Part shown: positions 36,291 through 45,324 of the stretch, piece after piece
How the letters are laid out: every line of letters starts with the position of its first letter
Position numbering within the stretch: the first letter of the stretch is position 1
From: JAVVHH01 sp965199585
Lineage (GTDB): Bacteria; Pseudomonadota; Alphaproteobacteria; Acetobacterales; Acetobacteraceae
Reading direction: 5' to 3'
NCBI GenBank assembly: GCA_965199585.1
Contig: CBDASI010000002.1
Span: 682,001 to 746,000, forward strand
Length of the DNA stretch: 64,000 nt
Position numbers and translations under genes: made by a program
Notes under the pieces: generated by a model
Databases searched by the model: none
What the model saw: only the letters and a program-made list of their open reading frames with translations
Told to the model about the DNA's origin: nothing

Positions 36291-36359
36291 TGGAGCGCGT
36301 CGCCCCACTGATCGTGTTCTTGCCGGGATTACAACTTGCGAGCCGATGAGCAGCAATTA

Positions 36360-37819
36360 ACAAGAACCTTCGGGTCGAGCTTGGTTCGCAGATCGGCCCA
36401 TTGCTGAAGGGGCTGTTCGCTGACATTGCCAACAACACCACTTGCTATCGGACCGCCTACAAGCAGGCGGGATGGCAGGGCAAAGGATCGTTCTTGTTGG
36501 CGGACGGCAGCGTGTTCGGCAACAAGGAGGCCACCTACGCGCTGCCAGTGCAAGGCCGTAACCGGCAGGCCGGGACGTTGGTAGCTTGGCAGCAAATGGT
36601 TGCTGACACCGCGCCCGGCAACAGCCGCCTGATCTTCGCCCTCAGCGTCGCTCTGACTGGTCCCGTTCTCGATCTTGCCGATGAGTCGTTCGCTGGTTTC
36701 CATCTGGTCGGCGCATCGAGCACCGGCAAGAGCACCGCCGCCACACTCGCCGCGAGCGTTTGGGGGGCTCCCCTCCCGACCGACCAGGTGCGGTCATGGA
36801 GAGCTACGGATAACGCTCTGGAAAGCGTGGCCGCCGAGCACAGCGACAGTCTGTTAGTGCTAGACGAGATGGCGCAAATCGACCCCAAGATCATCGAAGC
36901 CACCGTCTACATGCTTGGCAACGGTAGCGGTAAGGCGCGGGCCAACCGGGATGGCTCGGCTCGTGAGAGCCGGTCGTGGAGACTGAGTGTGCTCTCGACC
37001 GGCGAACACACCGCAGGCGACGCCATTCGCACGACCGGCAAGCGGCACACGGCGGGCGGGGTGGACGTGCGAATGATCAACATCCCGGCGGACCCCGGTG
37101 CAGGCAAAGGCCTGTTCGAACACACTCACGGACTGCCAGCCGCCGAGTTTGCAGGCAGCATCGTGCGCAACTGTCAGGAAATGCATGGCACCGCCGGACG
37201 GGAGTGGCTTACTAAGCTGGCGATGTTGCGCCAGACCGACGATGACGAGGCCCCGGTGCGTGACATGATCCGGGACGATATTGCGTCATTCCTGGCTGTG
37301 GCACGTCAAGGGCAGGTGGATGGGCAGATCGAACGCGTAGCCCGCAAGTTTGCCTTGGTCGCCGCAGCGGGCGAACTCGGCATCACGCTCGACCTGTTAC
37401 TGCTCGACCCCGGCAGCGCACGCGACGCCAGCTTGCGTTGCTTTCGGGACTGGCTTGCCGAACGCGGCGCAAGCGATCGGAGCAAGGAGGTGCTGGACCT
37501 AATCGAGCGAGTGCGCGCCCACTGCGAGACTCACCGGGCGCAGTTCCTCGACCTCGACGTGAACGAGGATCGTCGCGACCGCATCTATGGCGCACAGTCA
37601 GGTTACATCCGCGACGGCGAGTTCTGCTTTCTGTCCAGCGCGTTCAAGGAAGTAGCCGCGCCCATGGGACAGCAAGCGGCGGCAAAGGTTTTGCACGACG
37701 CCGGCCTGCTCGACGGTAAGCCGGCCAACAAATACCGGGGTAGTGTGCGTCATGGCGAGACCAAGCATCACTGCTACGTGGTGAGGGGATCGATCACCGA
37801 CGACCGCAGCGAGAACTGA
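36360..37819 (+). pseudogene. Truncated copy of the DUF927 helicase gene
   Basis: From AAG at about residue 103 of the full protein this copy is identical to the gene at 18010-19773, including Walker A and B and the C-terminus. The first 102 or so codons are replaced by array-flanking DNA with an in-frame TGA at 36346-36348. The longest ATG-initiated product would start at 36401 (472 aa). No promoter or ribosome-binding site is evident, so it is most likely non-functional. Confidence 0.85.
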
Positions 37820-38347
37820 TCCAAAGGAACGGTGGACCAGTGGCCCACCGTTCCTCTCAAGGACCCTGGATTGCTGGCTGGCCCACTGGCCCACCTCCAC
37901 CAAGGGAAGGTCCTGGGCGGCGGCCCAGGAACCAATTAAGGTCTTGTACTTGTAATTGATGGGATTGGTGGGCCGGTGGGCCAGCACGCATTATCAATGA
38001 GTTACTGGATCATCCGGGTGGGCCAGATGTGGGCTAGTGCCACCACCCGGAGTATCCCGGCGAAATGCCCTCCGCCGCGCTCTCCCACCTGGCCGCGTCG
38101 AGACTGTCACCATCGGAAAGCGTCGCATGGTCCGCTATGCCAGCCTTGAACAACTCGCGGATGTCTCCTTGCCATCCTCAAAAACGACAGCGCGCCCATG
38201 ATGACGCCAACGCCCGCATCACCGCTTGGCTGTGCCGACTGGACCCTCGATCGGAAACAGGCCGCGCTCATCCCAAACAATCAGCAACTCACTCAAAACA
38301 TTAGGGAACAACGCCCCGGAACATATGGAGCCGCGCACCCAATCGAG
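37820..38347. other. Second copy of the iteron-like non-coding region
   Basis: This is the inverted duplicate of 17482-18009, with the same six GGCCCAC/GTGGGCC heptamers and central hairpin. No gene seen. Confidence 0.5.
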
Positions 38348-38401
38348 CTTAAAATCCGACGTCCGTGACAGGGCTTGCCGGTTCGAGTCCGGCGGCGGGC
38401 A
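38348..38401 (+). repeat. Internal att core in inverted orientation (attP-like)
   Basis: The 54-bp tRNA-Leu 3' fragment appears here on the plus strand, opposite to attL and attR. On its left is the island's left-end sequence and on its right the integrase end, as in the joined attP of the excised circle. CCACCAG follows directly, so the 3'-CCA is supplied by the element. Confidence 0.9.
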
Positions 38402-38420
38402 CCACCAGAAAAGAGAGCAA

Positions 38421-38460
38421 ACCGAGGGGGATCAGGAGCTTACACCTGATCCCCCTCGGT
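38421..38460. terminator. 16-bp stem terminator at the end of the integrase gene (copy B')
   Basis: Arms 38421-38436 (ACCGAGGGGGATCAGG) and 38445-38460 pair perfectly around an 8-base loop. The integrase stop codon lies inside the loop. It separates the integrase from the att site and tRNA. Confidence 0.7.
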
Positions 38461-39534
38461 GCTTTTGGGTCGTTCGGTAGGCGCTGTGCCGTTTTTGATG
38501 CCGTCATCCGGTGCTCGTGTGCCGACTTTTGTGCCGGCTTCAGCGTGGCGTCGCATGGCTCGGTGCAGGTGTTCCGTGACCAAATGCGAGTAGCGCATGG
38601 TCATCGCTATCGCCTTGTGACCGAGAATAGCTTGGAGAGCAGCAAGGTCGCCGGTTCGCTGCGCGAACTCCGATGCGAAGTGATGGCGCAGGTCGTGGCA
38701 CCTGCATTTGATCTTGGCGCGCACGGCGATCTTGCGGAAGACGCCGCTGAACTCGACGTATCGCTGCCCATCGCTGTGCCAGAACACATAGCCCGACGTA
38801 ATGTGCCGAGGTGTGCCGACAATTGTGCCGAGGGCATCGTCACTCAGCGGGATGACTCGCGGGCTGCTGGTCTTGGTTTTGGTCAGCCTGATCTCGTGCC
38901 GGGTGAGTGACACCTGTGACCATTCCAACCCGCACACCTCATCCATACGCATGCCGGTCTGCGACAGCAGGGCGATGATCCGACCCACCATGGCCGGCGA
39001 GGACGCGGCAATGAGCCGATCGACTTGCTCGACGCTCGGATAGGTGGTCTGGGGTCGCGCCTCCTTGAGATGGCGCTTGCCGAACTGCCGGACCGGGTTG
39101 ATCTCCAACCAATCCCACGCGACCGCGCAGGAGCATAGCGAACTAAGCGTGGCGAGATCGCGCCGGACGGTGGAGGCTTTCACCCCTCCTTTGAGCCGCT
39201 CGCTCGCGTAGTCGGCCAGACGCCCTCGCGTGATCTCGTCAAGGTAGAGGTTCCCGAAGCTCCCTTCGAGCTTGATGAAGCTCGTCCGATATCGGGCCTC
39301 GCTCGCCGGCTTGAGGTTCGGCATATACTCGACTGCGTATCGGTTGAGCGCTTCCTTGAAAGTATGGCGCTGACGCCCACCCCGGTCGAGACGGCGGTGT
39401 TCTTCGAGGAGCCTCGCGAGGAACTGCTGGGCGACGCTGCGAGAGGCGGTCCGGGCTGACTTGCGGACCTCCTGGCCGCACCACTGAAACCGGACCCAAT
39501 AGGTGCCGGACGCTCTCTTATACACGTTCGCCAA
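38440..39534 (-). CDS. int: Tyrosine site-specific integrase (copy 1)
   Basis: The 364-aa integrase has an N-terminal arm/core-binding part and a C-terminal catalytic domain with all six family positions: Arg in QTGMRMDEV, Lys in KTKTSSPR, HDLRHHFASEF (His and Arg), His in LGHKAI, and Tyr in MRYSHL. It integrates the island at the tRNA-Leu anticodon-loop/3' region. The start is probably TTG 39534 (or GTG nine bases later). It is identical to the copy at 44195-45289. The tail after the tyrosine is about 45 residues. Confidence 0.93.
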   Translation of the reverse strand: MANVYKRASGTYWVRFQWCGQEVRKSARTASRSVAQQFLARLLEEHRRLDRGGRQRHTFKEALNRYAVEYMPNLKPASEARYRTSFIKLEGSFGNLYLDEITRGRLADYASERLKGGVKASTVRRDLATLSSLCSCAVAWDWLEINPVRQFGKRHLKEARPQTTYPSVEQVDRLIAASSPAMVGRIIALLSQTGMRMDEVCGLEWSQVSLTRHEIRLTKTKTSSPRVIPLSDDALGTIVGTPRHITSGYVFWHSDGQRYVEFSGVFRKIAVRAKIKCRCHDLRHHFASEFAQRTGDLAALQAILGHKAIAMTMRYSHLVTEHLHRAMRRHAEAGTKVGTRAPDDGIKNGTAPTERPKSTEGDQV

Positions 39535-39733
39535 AGTGCCTGCTGCCCCGAGTGAGCTAGCACGCTCTCATCAATCAGCAGTCTGTCGAGTGATATGTGT
39601 GTCGGCAGAGGCACTCGGTCCGATCTCGTCTTGGCTAACCATGCCCAGACAGTCCCAACTCCTAACCCGTCCTCAGCATGACACCCGGCAGCCCCCTAAT
39701 ACCACCTGAGAAAGCCTACCTCGATTGGAGAAC
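39535..39733. promoter_or_regulatory. Integrase upstream region
   Basis: About 200 bp between the 467-aa gene and integrase on the same strand, duplicated at 43996-44194. No gene. It presumably holds the integrase promoter and arm-type sites. Confidence 0.35.
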
Positions 39734-41137
39734 TCACGTCAGTCGCTTACGCCTGCGAATTCGCGCAACCTCGCCAGAGGCATCACCGGACGGACTCGAT
39801 GTTGGCGACAGCAAACGACGCGCTTCCTGCGTTTGAGTCTCAATATTTGCAAGCAATCGCATAACATCAGAGATAGAAGTATTCGACGAAGCCTTATTAG
39901 TTTCAATCGCAAGATGCTGCTGAGTCGGCACGCGTAGCTGCGTATTACTAACCGCCATGTCAGAAGCTGGAACAACAGCGTTTACGCCTGGAACAAGCTC
40001 AATTTCATGGAATCGGTTACTGATGCTCCTCAGCCGGCTCAAATCAAATGATCCCTCTAGCGTCTCATCCAGTACTAGCTCACTCATTGCGAGATCGCAT
40101 TCTGGCATATTGTCCCAATCGAACGTCCGGACAGCCGCCTTGCCAATGTTTCGAGCCATTCCGTCAAACTCGCCGGACCAGTGTAAATCTTTTGAGAGTC
40201 CAGCAAGCAAACCATACCACAAAATGGCTCCTGGAAACCGTGTTGCGCTCTGCGCAGCCAAGTCTATGTGAGCTAGACCGCCTGATGAAATGTTACTTGC
40301 AGCAGCGCCGACTAGAAAGTCGTTTACAAATTTGTTTTGTGACGATCCAAGATTTTCAAGCAATCTATCAAAGCCTCGAATCTTTTGCTCTGGGGAGAGC
40401 GAATCATCAACTATCTCCCAAAGTTGGTCTGCGCCGTAAGGCAACATATGTTTGCGAAGCGCGCGAGAAATTGGCATTCCTTGACGAACGCCATAAAGAG
40501 TATCCACGATGGCTGCACTGACCGAGTCAGGTTGAGAAAACGGACCGATGTGCTGCAAAGCCCACAATGATGACCAAACCGGAACCAATACGCTCGGTTC
40601 CATCGTGCGTCGTTTAGGTAAGAGCCTACGGTGATCTCGGGTCACACCAGCGACAAGATCGCTAAATCGATCATGCTGCGACCAAAGGTAGGTGAGCCGC
40701 GCAATCGAAAACGATAAACAACTGAATGCTGCCGCAAGTGGCATGCGCCTGAAGTTAGCGGCGTTGTAGACCTGACTGTAGCATTCGGCCAAGACGACAC
40801 CGCACCAAGGAGAGATCAACGCCATTTTTCCGCGATCCCCACCCACATCGCGAAAAGAAAACCATTCAGATATTCCCATGACCCGGCACGCTGACGTTAG
40901 GGGTCTGATTGAGGGCATGTAAGTGGTGATCCAAGCCAGCAGATCGCGAAGTTCGTCATCCGCCGTCAGAATGAGTATAGGCGGCTGTGACGGGTGGTGC
41001 GCCGCGTAAGCGATCGCGACCTGTCTCGTTTTCAGACGACGAAGAGCATCCTCTTTAACGAGGGTGTCACGTTCAGGTCTTCCCAGGAGGAGGGTTTCTA
41101 GCCGCTCTCTCCCAGCTACAGCAAAGTACAAGGTCAT
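39734..41137 (-). CDS. Unknown 467-aa protein, third gene of kinase-UvrD operon
   Basis: The protein is soluble and largely helical with a short N-terminal alpha/beta part (LYFAVAGRERLETLLL; PPILILTADDELRDLLAWI) and a low-complexity Ser/Pro-rich tail before a basic end (RIRRRKRLT). No known motif is seen. It starts nine bases after the UvrD-like gene. The two genes upstream suggest it is a sensor or effector of the same system. Its last 23 codons lie in repeat B' and reappear as a fragment at 43926-43995. Confidence 0.75.
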   Translation of the reverse strand: MTLYFAVAGRERLETLLLGRPERDTLVKEDALRRLKTRQVAIAYAAHHPSQPPILILTADDELRDLLAWITTYMPSIRPLTSACRVMGISEWFSFRDVGGDRGKMALISPWCGVVLAECYSQVYNAANFRRMPLAAAFSCLSFSIARLTYLWSQHDRFSDLVAGVTRDHRRLLPKRRTMEPSVLVPVWSSLWALQHIGPFSQPDSVSAAIVDTLYGVRQGMPISRALRKHMLPYGADQLWEIVDDSLSPEQKIRGFDRLLENLGSSQNKFVNDFLVGAAASNISSGGLAHIDLAAQSATRFPGAILWYGLLAGLSKDLHWSGEFDGMARNIGKAAVRTFDWDNMPECDLAMSELVLDETLEGSFDLSRLRSISNRFHEIELVPGVNAVVPASDMAVSNTQLRVPTQQHLAIETNKASSNTSISDVMRLLANIETQTQEARRLLSPTSSPSGDASGEVARIRRRKRLT

Positions 41138-41146
41138 TTATCTAGA

Positions 41147-42289
41147 CTAGAACAAATCCTCCAATTTCGGGAGCTTCGCGGGAGGTGACGCTAATGCGGC
41201 GTCTAGGAAGCCTGGAAGCGGAGCAGTATGATAAATCGTCAACGACGATTTGGCTCGCGTGATCGCAGTGAAAGCAACCTCTCGCGGCCAAACGCCAAGC
41301 GCCTCCGCTGCTAGGATATGCACGGCCCGAAACTCCATTCCTTTTGCGGCATGGACGGTCAAGATACAGATTGGCCGGGTTGAGTCGAATTCTCGGTAGG
41401 AGTCATCTGCACTTTGTAGCAAGCATAGGGACGCTAGAGGAGACGTCTGGATGGCTGCCCATACGCTGTCTCTGAGTACCCTCTTCGGGCACAGAATACC
41501 AAATCCCTGATTGGGATACGCCCTTACCTGTACAGTAAGCCTACGGATGGCCTCATCTACTTGTTCAGCGAAGCTTGAAGCCTGCACCGTTTCCACTATC
41601 GACCTAGATTCGGTTTCTGAGTACGCGGAGGCTTCCATAAGGGTGGGCTCGCCCGAAAGCTTCAACACCCGGTCGGCAACCCTGCAGATATTTCGTCCAA
41701 CGCGATAATGGAAGTCTAATCTCCTCTCCTCGCATCCGGCATCGCGCAATGCCTCCAAGCCTTCGTTTCGTCCGTAAATACGTTGCCGGCTATCACCAAC
41801 TCCAAATATTCTCTGTGTAAGCATGGACAAGATTTCTATCTCGTCCCGCCAAAAGTCTTGTGCTTCGTCAATAAGAATTGCGTCATAATGCTCGTTGGTG
41901 AAACTGCCTTTCGCAACGACATCCTGCAATCCGGCTATCCTGCGGCTACGAGCACGATCAAAGCTATCTCCCTCTTCTTCTCGAGAGAGTCCTGCATGAT
42001 GGACAAATTGCTGAGACCAACTAGCGAACGTTGTAAAAATTGGAGCAGGGAGTCCATATCGCTCCTCAGCGCCGCTTTTGATAAACTCTTTCAAAGCACG
42101 AGTAAAAGTTACGACCAGAATATTACGAAAACCTGCCCGGTAAAGGTAGGTTGCGCGCAAAATGAGAATATTCGTTTTGCCAGAGCCGGGGGGGCCCAGC
42201 ACCAAATATTTGCCATCGCTCCCGATATCAATTAACCGCTTCTGGTCACCATCCAACTCAGCAGCCGTTTTCCACCATTCGCCTTCCAC
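41147..42289 (-). CDS. Small UvrD/Rep-like superfamily 1 ATPase
   Basis: From GTG 42289, one base after the kinase stop, the 380-aa protein starts EGEWWKTAAELDGDQKRLI. Helicase motifs are Walker A LGPPGSGKTN (near residue 30), Walker B AILIDEAQDF (near 140), a Q/R-rich motif III region GDSRQRIYG, motif V LTVHAAKGMEFRAVH and motif VI FTAITRAKSSL. The compact size lacks the 1B/2B domains of true UvrD helicases, so it may be a signalling ATPase or remodeller rather than a repair helicase. Longer in-frame starts overlap the kinase gene. Confidence 0.8.
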   Translation of the reverse strand: MEGEWWKTAAELDGDQKRLIDIGSDGKYLVLGPPGSGKTNILILRATYLYRAGFRNILVVTFTRALKEFIKSGAEERYGLPAPIFTTFASWSQQFVHHAGLSREEEGDSFDRARSRRIAGLQDVVAKGSFTNEHYDAILIDEAQDFWRDEIEILSMLTQRIFGVGDSRQRIYGRNEGLEALRDAGCEERRLDFHYRVGRNICRVADRVLKLSGEPTLMEASAYSETESRSIVETVQASSFAEQVDEAIRRLTVQVRAYPNQGFGILCPKRVLRDSVWAAIQTSPLASLCLLQSADDSYREFDSTRPICILTVHAAKGMEFRAVHILAAEALGVWPREVAFTAITRAKSSLTIYHTAPLPGFLDAALASPPAKLPKLEDLF

Positions 42290-42290
42290 G

Positions 42291-43796
42291 CTAACTACTC
42301 CGAATATCAATTGTTTGCAGTCTCTCGAGAGAGTTTTTGGAATCCTGCAATGCTGCGGTAGCAATTTGAAGTGTATCTTCTAGAATGCGTTTTAAATCTG
42401 TCGCTGTATCCCCGCCCAATTCCGTCTGATCCAGAACGGTTACGACTTGCAATGATAATGCGTCAACGTTGGGTTTAGAGTTCAGCGACAGGGCTGCACC
42501 ATATCTTATAAAGACTTGTTCTGGACCAGCTTGCACGCTGAAAATATGAGTGATGGTGGCTACGGCCTCTGGTACATCCGGCCATTTGTGTGCAGCAGTC
42601 GAGGTAAGCACCGCATCATCCACTCTCGCGATTGGAGAAACTCTGACGCGAACCGCGCCATTCGGGGCCTGCGCTAGGATGTCTCGTGCCAGGTCGATTA
42701 CGGTGTCCAAAACCAGTTTTGCGGCGATTTTGCTCGCATCTTGGTTGATGTCGGCGAGCAAAGCCCTAGCGCTCGAAAACCACGGGGGGACAACGGGCGT
42801 GGACTCGGAGAACCGTTCCCATGTGACTTGCGCTAGTCTAGCGGCATCTTCTTTCGTGAGGCAGTCCCGAGTTAAGTCGATAAGCCGTCGATCAACCTGC
42901 GGATTTTCTAGAATTGGTGTCTCAGTGAGAACTGCTTGCTGAAGCGCCGCACGAGCATCAAGGCCATATCTCTGCTCGCAGTCTGCAAATAGAGGACGAC
43001 GCATAATAAGGTCGTGTAGGACGCCGCCTATCTGGTAGAAAGTCAAAGCTCGCCAGCCAGTCCCAAAGTCATCAGGTACCGTATCAATTTCTGGTGCTGC
43101 TGGTCCAAACAGATAGGTAGGTGAACTATATCGCCGGGTCGCTACAAACCGATACTCTCCTTCAAACGGAGTGCCACTCCCATCGAATGTGTCACTCCTT
43201 CTTAATACGCCAAAATCAAGCAGCTTTGCTGTTGCAAAGTCAGCCGATATAATGATGTTGGACGGTTTGATATCCCTATGAACCAGGCCATGTTTTTCGA
43301 GAAATTTTGTTGCAGATGCAAGTTGCTCAGCAACCAACCATATGGAAGCAGGCGGGAAGTCCGTGGTAGCGTCCTCAAGGTCACGCCACGGTAAATATTC
43401 CATCAAAATAGCCCATGTTTGGTACTTTGGTATTGGGCATGTTTCATACATCGAGATAATATTTGGATGTTTCAATCCAACAAGGCTGTCTCTTTGTAAC
43501 TCCAACCGGGACACCTGCACCGGAGCAATATCTCCTAAAAACATTGTCGGGTTGAATATTTTAAGTGCAGCGAAACCCGAAGCGCCTTCTACTTTAAATA
43601 CTTCAGCAGTCTTACCAGCTTTGATAAACTTTGGGTTGCTCCATCCCCTCTCGCGACAGTATTCTTCAGCATACGGGAGCATAAAATGTGTGTTATTCAC
43701 CATCCAAGCCGCCGCCATCCTTAAACCTGTTTCAACACGCCACGGTAACTGCCAAAGGTAATTATAGGCGCTATTCGCCATGCACCTTTTAAACAC
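42291..43796 (-). CDS. Serine/threonine protein kinase with unknown C-terminal domain
   Basis: The 501-aa protein has a eukaryotic-type kinase domain at about residues 55-320: FAALKIF (ATP-anchoring Lys), HGLVHRDIKPSNIII (catalytic loop) and LLDFGVLRR (metal-binding DFG). All key residues are present. A glycine loop is weak (KAGKTAEVFKV). The C-terminal 160 residues have no known match. There is no transmembrane segment, so it is cytosolic. It is the first gene of a three-gene operon with the UvrD-like ATPase and 467-aa protein. The N-terminal 25 residues may be upstream of the true start. Confidence 0.85.
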   Translation of the reverse strand: MFKRCMANSAYNYLWQLPWRVETGLRMAAAWMVNNTHFMLPYAEEYCRERGWSNPKFIKAGKTAEVFKVEGASGFAALKIFNPTMFLGDIAPVQVSRLELQRDSLVGLKHPNIISMYETCPIPKYQTWAILMEYLPWRDLEDATTDFPPASIWLVAEQLASATKFLEKHGLVHRDIKPSNIIISADFATAKLLDFGVLRRSDTFDGSGTPFEGEYRFVATRRYSSPTYLFGPAAPEIDTVPDDFGTGWRALTFYQIGGVLHDLIMRRPLFADCEQRYGLDARAALQQAVLTETPILENPQVDRRLIDLTRDCLTKEDAARLAQVTWERFSESTPVVPPWFSSARALLADINQDASKIAAKLVLDTVIDLARDILAQAPNGAVRVRVSPIARVDDAVLTSTAAHKWPDVPEAVATITHIFSVQAGPEQVFIRYGAALSLNSKPNVDALSLQVVTVLDQTELGGDTATDLKRILEDTLQIATAALQDSKNSLERLQTIDIRSS

Positions 43797-43925
43797 ATGT
43801 AGCGGTTGGCATGCTAGTGACGCTGGTCGCCACTTTCGATATTTGGCCCCAACAATTTGATCATCACTGCGTTAGATTCGCGTGACGGTGTTATTGGTGA
43901 GGGTCTATGACTGCCGTAGCTCAGT
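43797..43925. promoter_or_regulatory. Upstream region of the kinase operon
   Basis: This 129-bp AT-rich stretch should contain the promoter for the minus-strand operon. It ends abruptly at the start of repeat B. Confidence 0.35.
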
Positions 43926-43995
43926 AACATCGAGTCCGTCCGGTGATGCCTCTGGCGAGGTTGCGCGAATTCGCAGGCGTAAGCGACTGACGTGA
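43926..43995 (+). pseudogene. 3' remnant of the 467-aa gene
   Basis: These 70 bp encode the last 23 codons and stop of the 467-aa protein (SSPSGDASGEVARIRRRKRLT region), now joined to unrelated sequence. The remnant shows that the gene originally lay directly upstream of this integrase copy in the same orientation. Confidence 0.85.
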
Positions 43996-44194
43996 GTTCT
44001 CCAATCGAGGTAGGCTTTCTCAGGTGGTATTAGGGGGCTGCCGGGTGTCATGCTGAGGACGGGTTAGGAGTTGGGACTGTCTGGGCATGGTTAGCCAAGA
44101 CGAGATCGGACCGAGTGCCTCTGCCGACACACATATCACTCGACAGACTGCTGATTGATGAGAGCGTGCTAGCTCACTCGGGGCAGCAGGCACT

Positions 44195-45289
44195 TTGGCG
44201 AACGTGTATAAGAGAGCGTCCGGCACCTATTGGGTCCGGTTTCAGTGGTGCGGCCAGGAGGTCCGCAAGTCAGCCCGGACCGCCTCTCGCAGCGTCGCCC
44301 AGCAGTTCCTCGCGAGGCTCCTCGAAGAACACCGCCGTCTCGACCGGGGTGGGCGTCAGCGCCATACTTTCAAGGAAGCGCTCAACCGATACGCAGTCGA
44401 GTATATGCCGAACCTCAAGCCGGCGAGCGAGGCCCGATATCGGACGAGCTTCATCAAGCTCGAAGGGAGCTTCGGGAACCTCTACCTTGACGAGATCACG
44501 CGAGGGCGTCTGGCCGACTACGCGAGCGAGCGGCTCAAAGGAGGGGTGAAAGCCTCCACCGTCCGGCGCGATCTCGCCACGCTTAGTTCGCTATGCTCCT
44601 GCGCGGTCGCGTGGGATTGGTTGGAGATCAACCCGGTCCGGCAGTTCGGCAAGCGCCATCTCAAGGAGGCGCGACCCCAGACCACCTATCCGAGCGTCGA
44701 GCAAGTCGATCGGCTCATTGCCGCGTCCTCGCCGGCCATGGTGGGTCGGATCATCGCCCTGCTGTCGCAGACCGGCATGCGTATGGATGAGGTGTGCGGG
44801 TTGGAATGGTCACAGGTGTCACTCACCCGGCACGAGATCAGGCTGACCAAAACCAAGACCAGCAGCCCGCGAGTCATCCCGCTGAGTGACGATGCCCTCG
44901 GCACAATTGTCGGCACACCTCGGCACATTACGTCGGGCTATGTGTTCTGGCACAGCGATGGGCAGCGATACGTCGAGTTCAGCGGCGTCTTCCGCAAGAT
45001 CGCCGTGCGCGCCAAGATCAAATGCAGGTGCCACGACCTGCGCCATCACTTCGCATCGGAGTTCGCGCAGCGAACCGGCGACCTTGCTGCTCTCCAAGCT
45101 ATTCTCGGTCACAAGGCGATAGCGATGACCATGCGCTACTCGCATTTGGTCACGGAACACCTGCACCGAGCCATGCGACGCCACGCTGAAGCCGGCACAA
45201 AAGTCGGCACACGAGCACCGGATGACGGCATCAAAAACGGCACAGCGCCTACCGAACGACCCAAAAGCACCGAGGGGGATCAGGTGTAA
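44195..45289 (+). CDS. int: Tyrosine site-specific integrase (copy 2)
   Basis: Identical in protein sequence to the copy at 38440-39534, with the complete R-K-H-R-H-Y catalytic set. This is the copy in the expected place for a tRNA-island integrase, 38 bp from the tRNA 3' end and pointing toward it. TTG 44195 is the likely start; GTG 44204 is an alternative. Its stop codon lies in the loop of the terminator hairpin. Confidence 0.93.
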   Translation: MANVYKRASGTYWVRFQWCGQEVRKSARTASRSVAQQFLARLLEEHRRLDRGGRQRHTFKEALNRYAVEYMPNLKPASEARYRTSFIKLEGSFGNLYLDEITRGRLADYASERLKGGVKASTVRRDLATLSSLCSCAVAWDWLEINPVRQFGKRHLKEARPQTTYPSVEQVDRLIAASSPAMVGRIIALLSQTGMRMDEVCGLEWSQVSLTRHEIRLTKTKTSSPRVIPLSDDALGTIVGTPRHITSGYVFWHSDGQRYVEFSGVFRKIAVRAKIKCRCHDLRHHFASEFAQRTGDLAALQAILGHKAIAMTMRYSHLVTEHLHRAMRRHAEAGTKVGTRAPDDGIKNGTAPTERPKSTEGDQV

Positions 45290-45308
45290 GCTCCTGATCC
45301 CCCTCGGT
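45269..45308. terminator. 16-bp stem terminator at the end of the integrase gene (copy B)
   Basis: Arms 45269-45284 and 45293-45308 pair perfectly around an 8-base loop that contains the integrase TAA (45287-45289). It shields integrase and tRNA transcription from each other. Confidence 0.7.
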
Positions 45309-45324
45309 TTGCTCTCTTTTCTGG

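Larger units (their letters stand above)
36360..38401 (-). repeat. Inverted repeat A', right copy (2042 bp)
   Basis: Reverse complement of 17428-19469. The boundary is sharp: homology begins at ACAAGAACC (36360) directly after unrelated sequence 3' of the CRISPR array, and ends at the inverted att core. Confidence 0.9.
38348..39803 (-). repeat. Inverted repeat B', left copy (1456 bp)
   Basis: Reverse complement of 43926-45381, covering att core, terminator, integrase and the last 70 bp of the 467-aa gene. Encoded proteins are identical in both copies. Confidence 0.9.

Noticed and set aside
36401..37819. Second functional DUF927 helicase
   Set aside because: Lacks about 102 N-terminal residues and any start signals; better seen as a truncated duplicate.
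38348..38401. Second tRNA-Leu gene
   Set aside because: Only the 3' 54 bases are present; the acceptor 5' strand, D-arm and half of the anticodon stem are missing.
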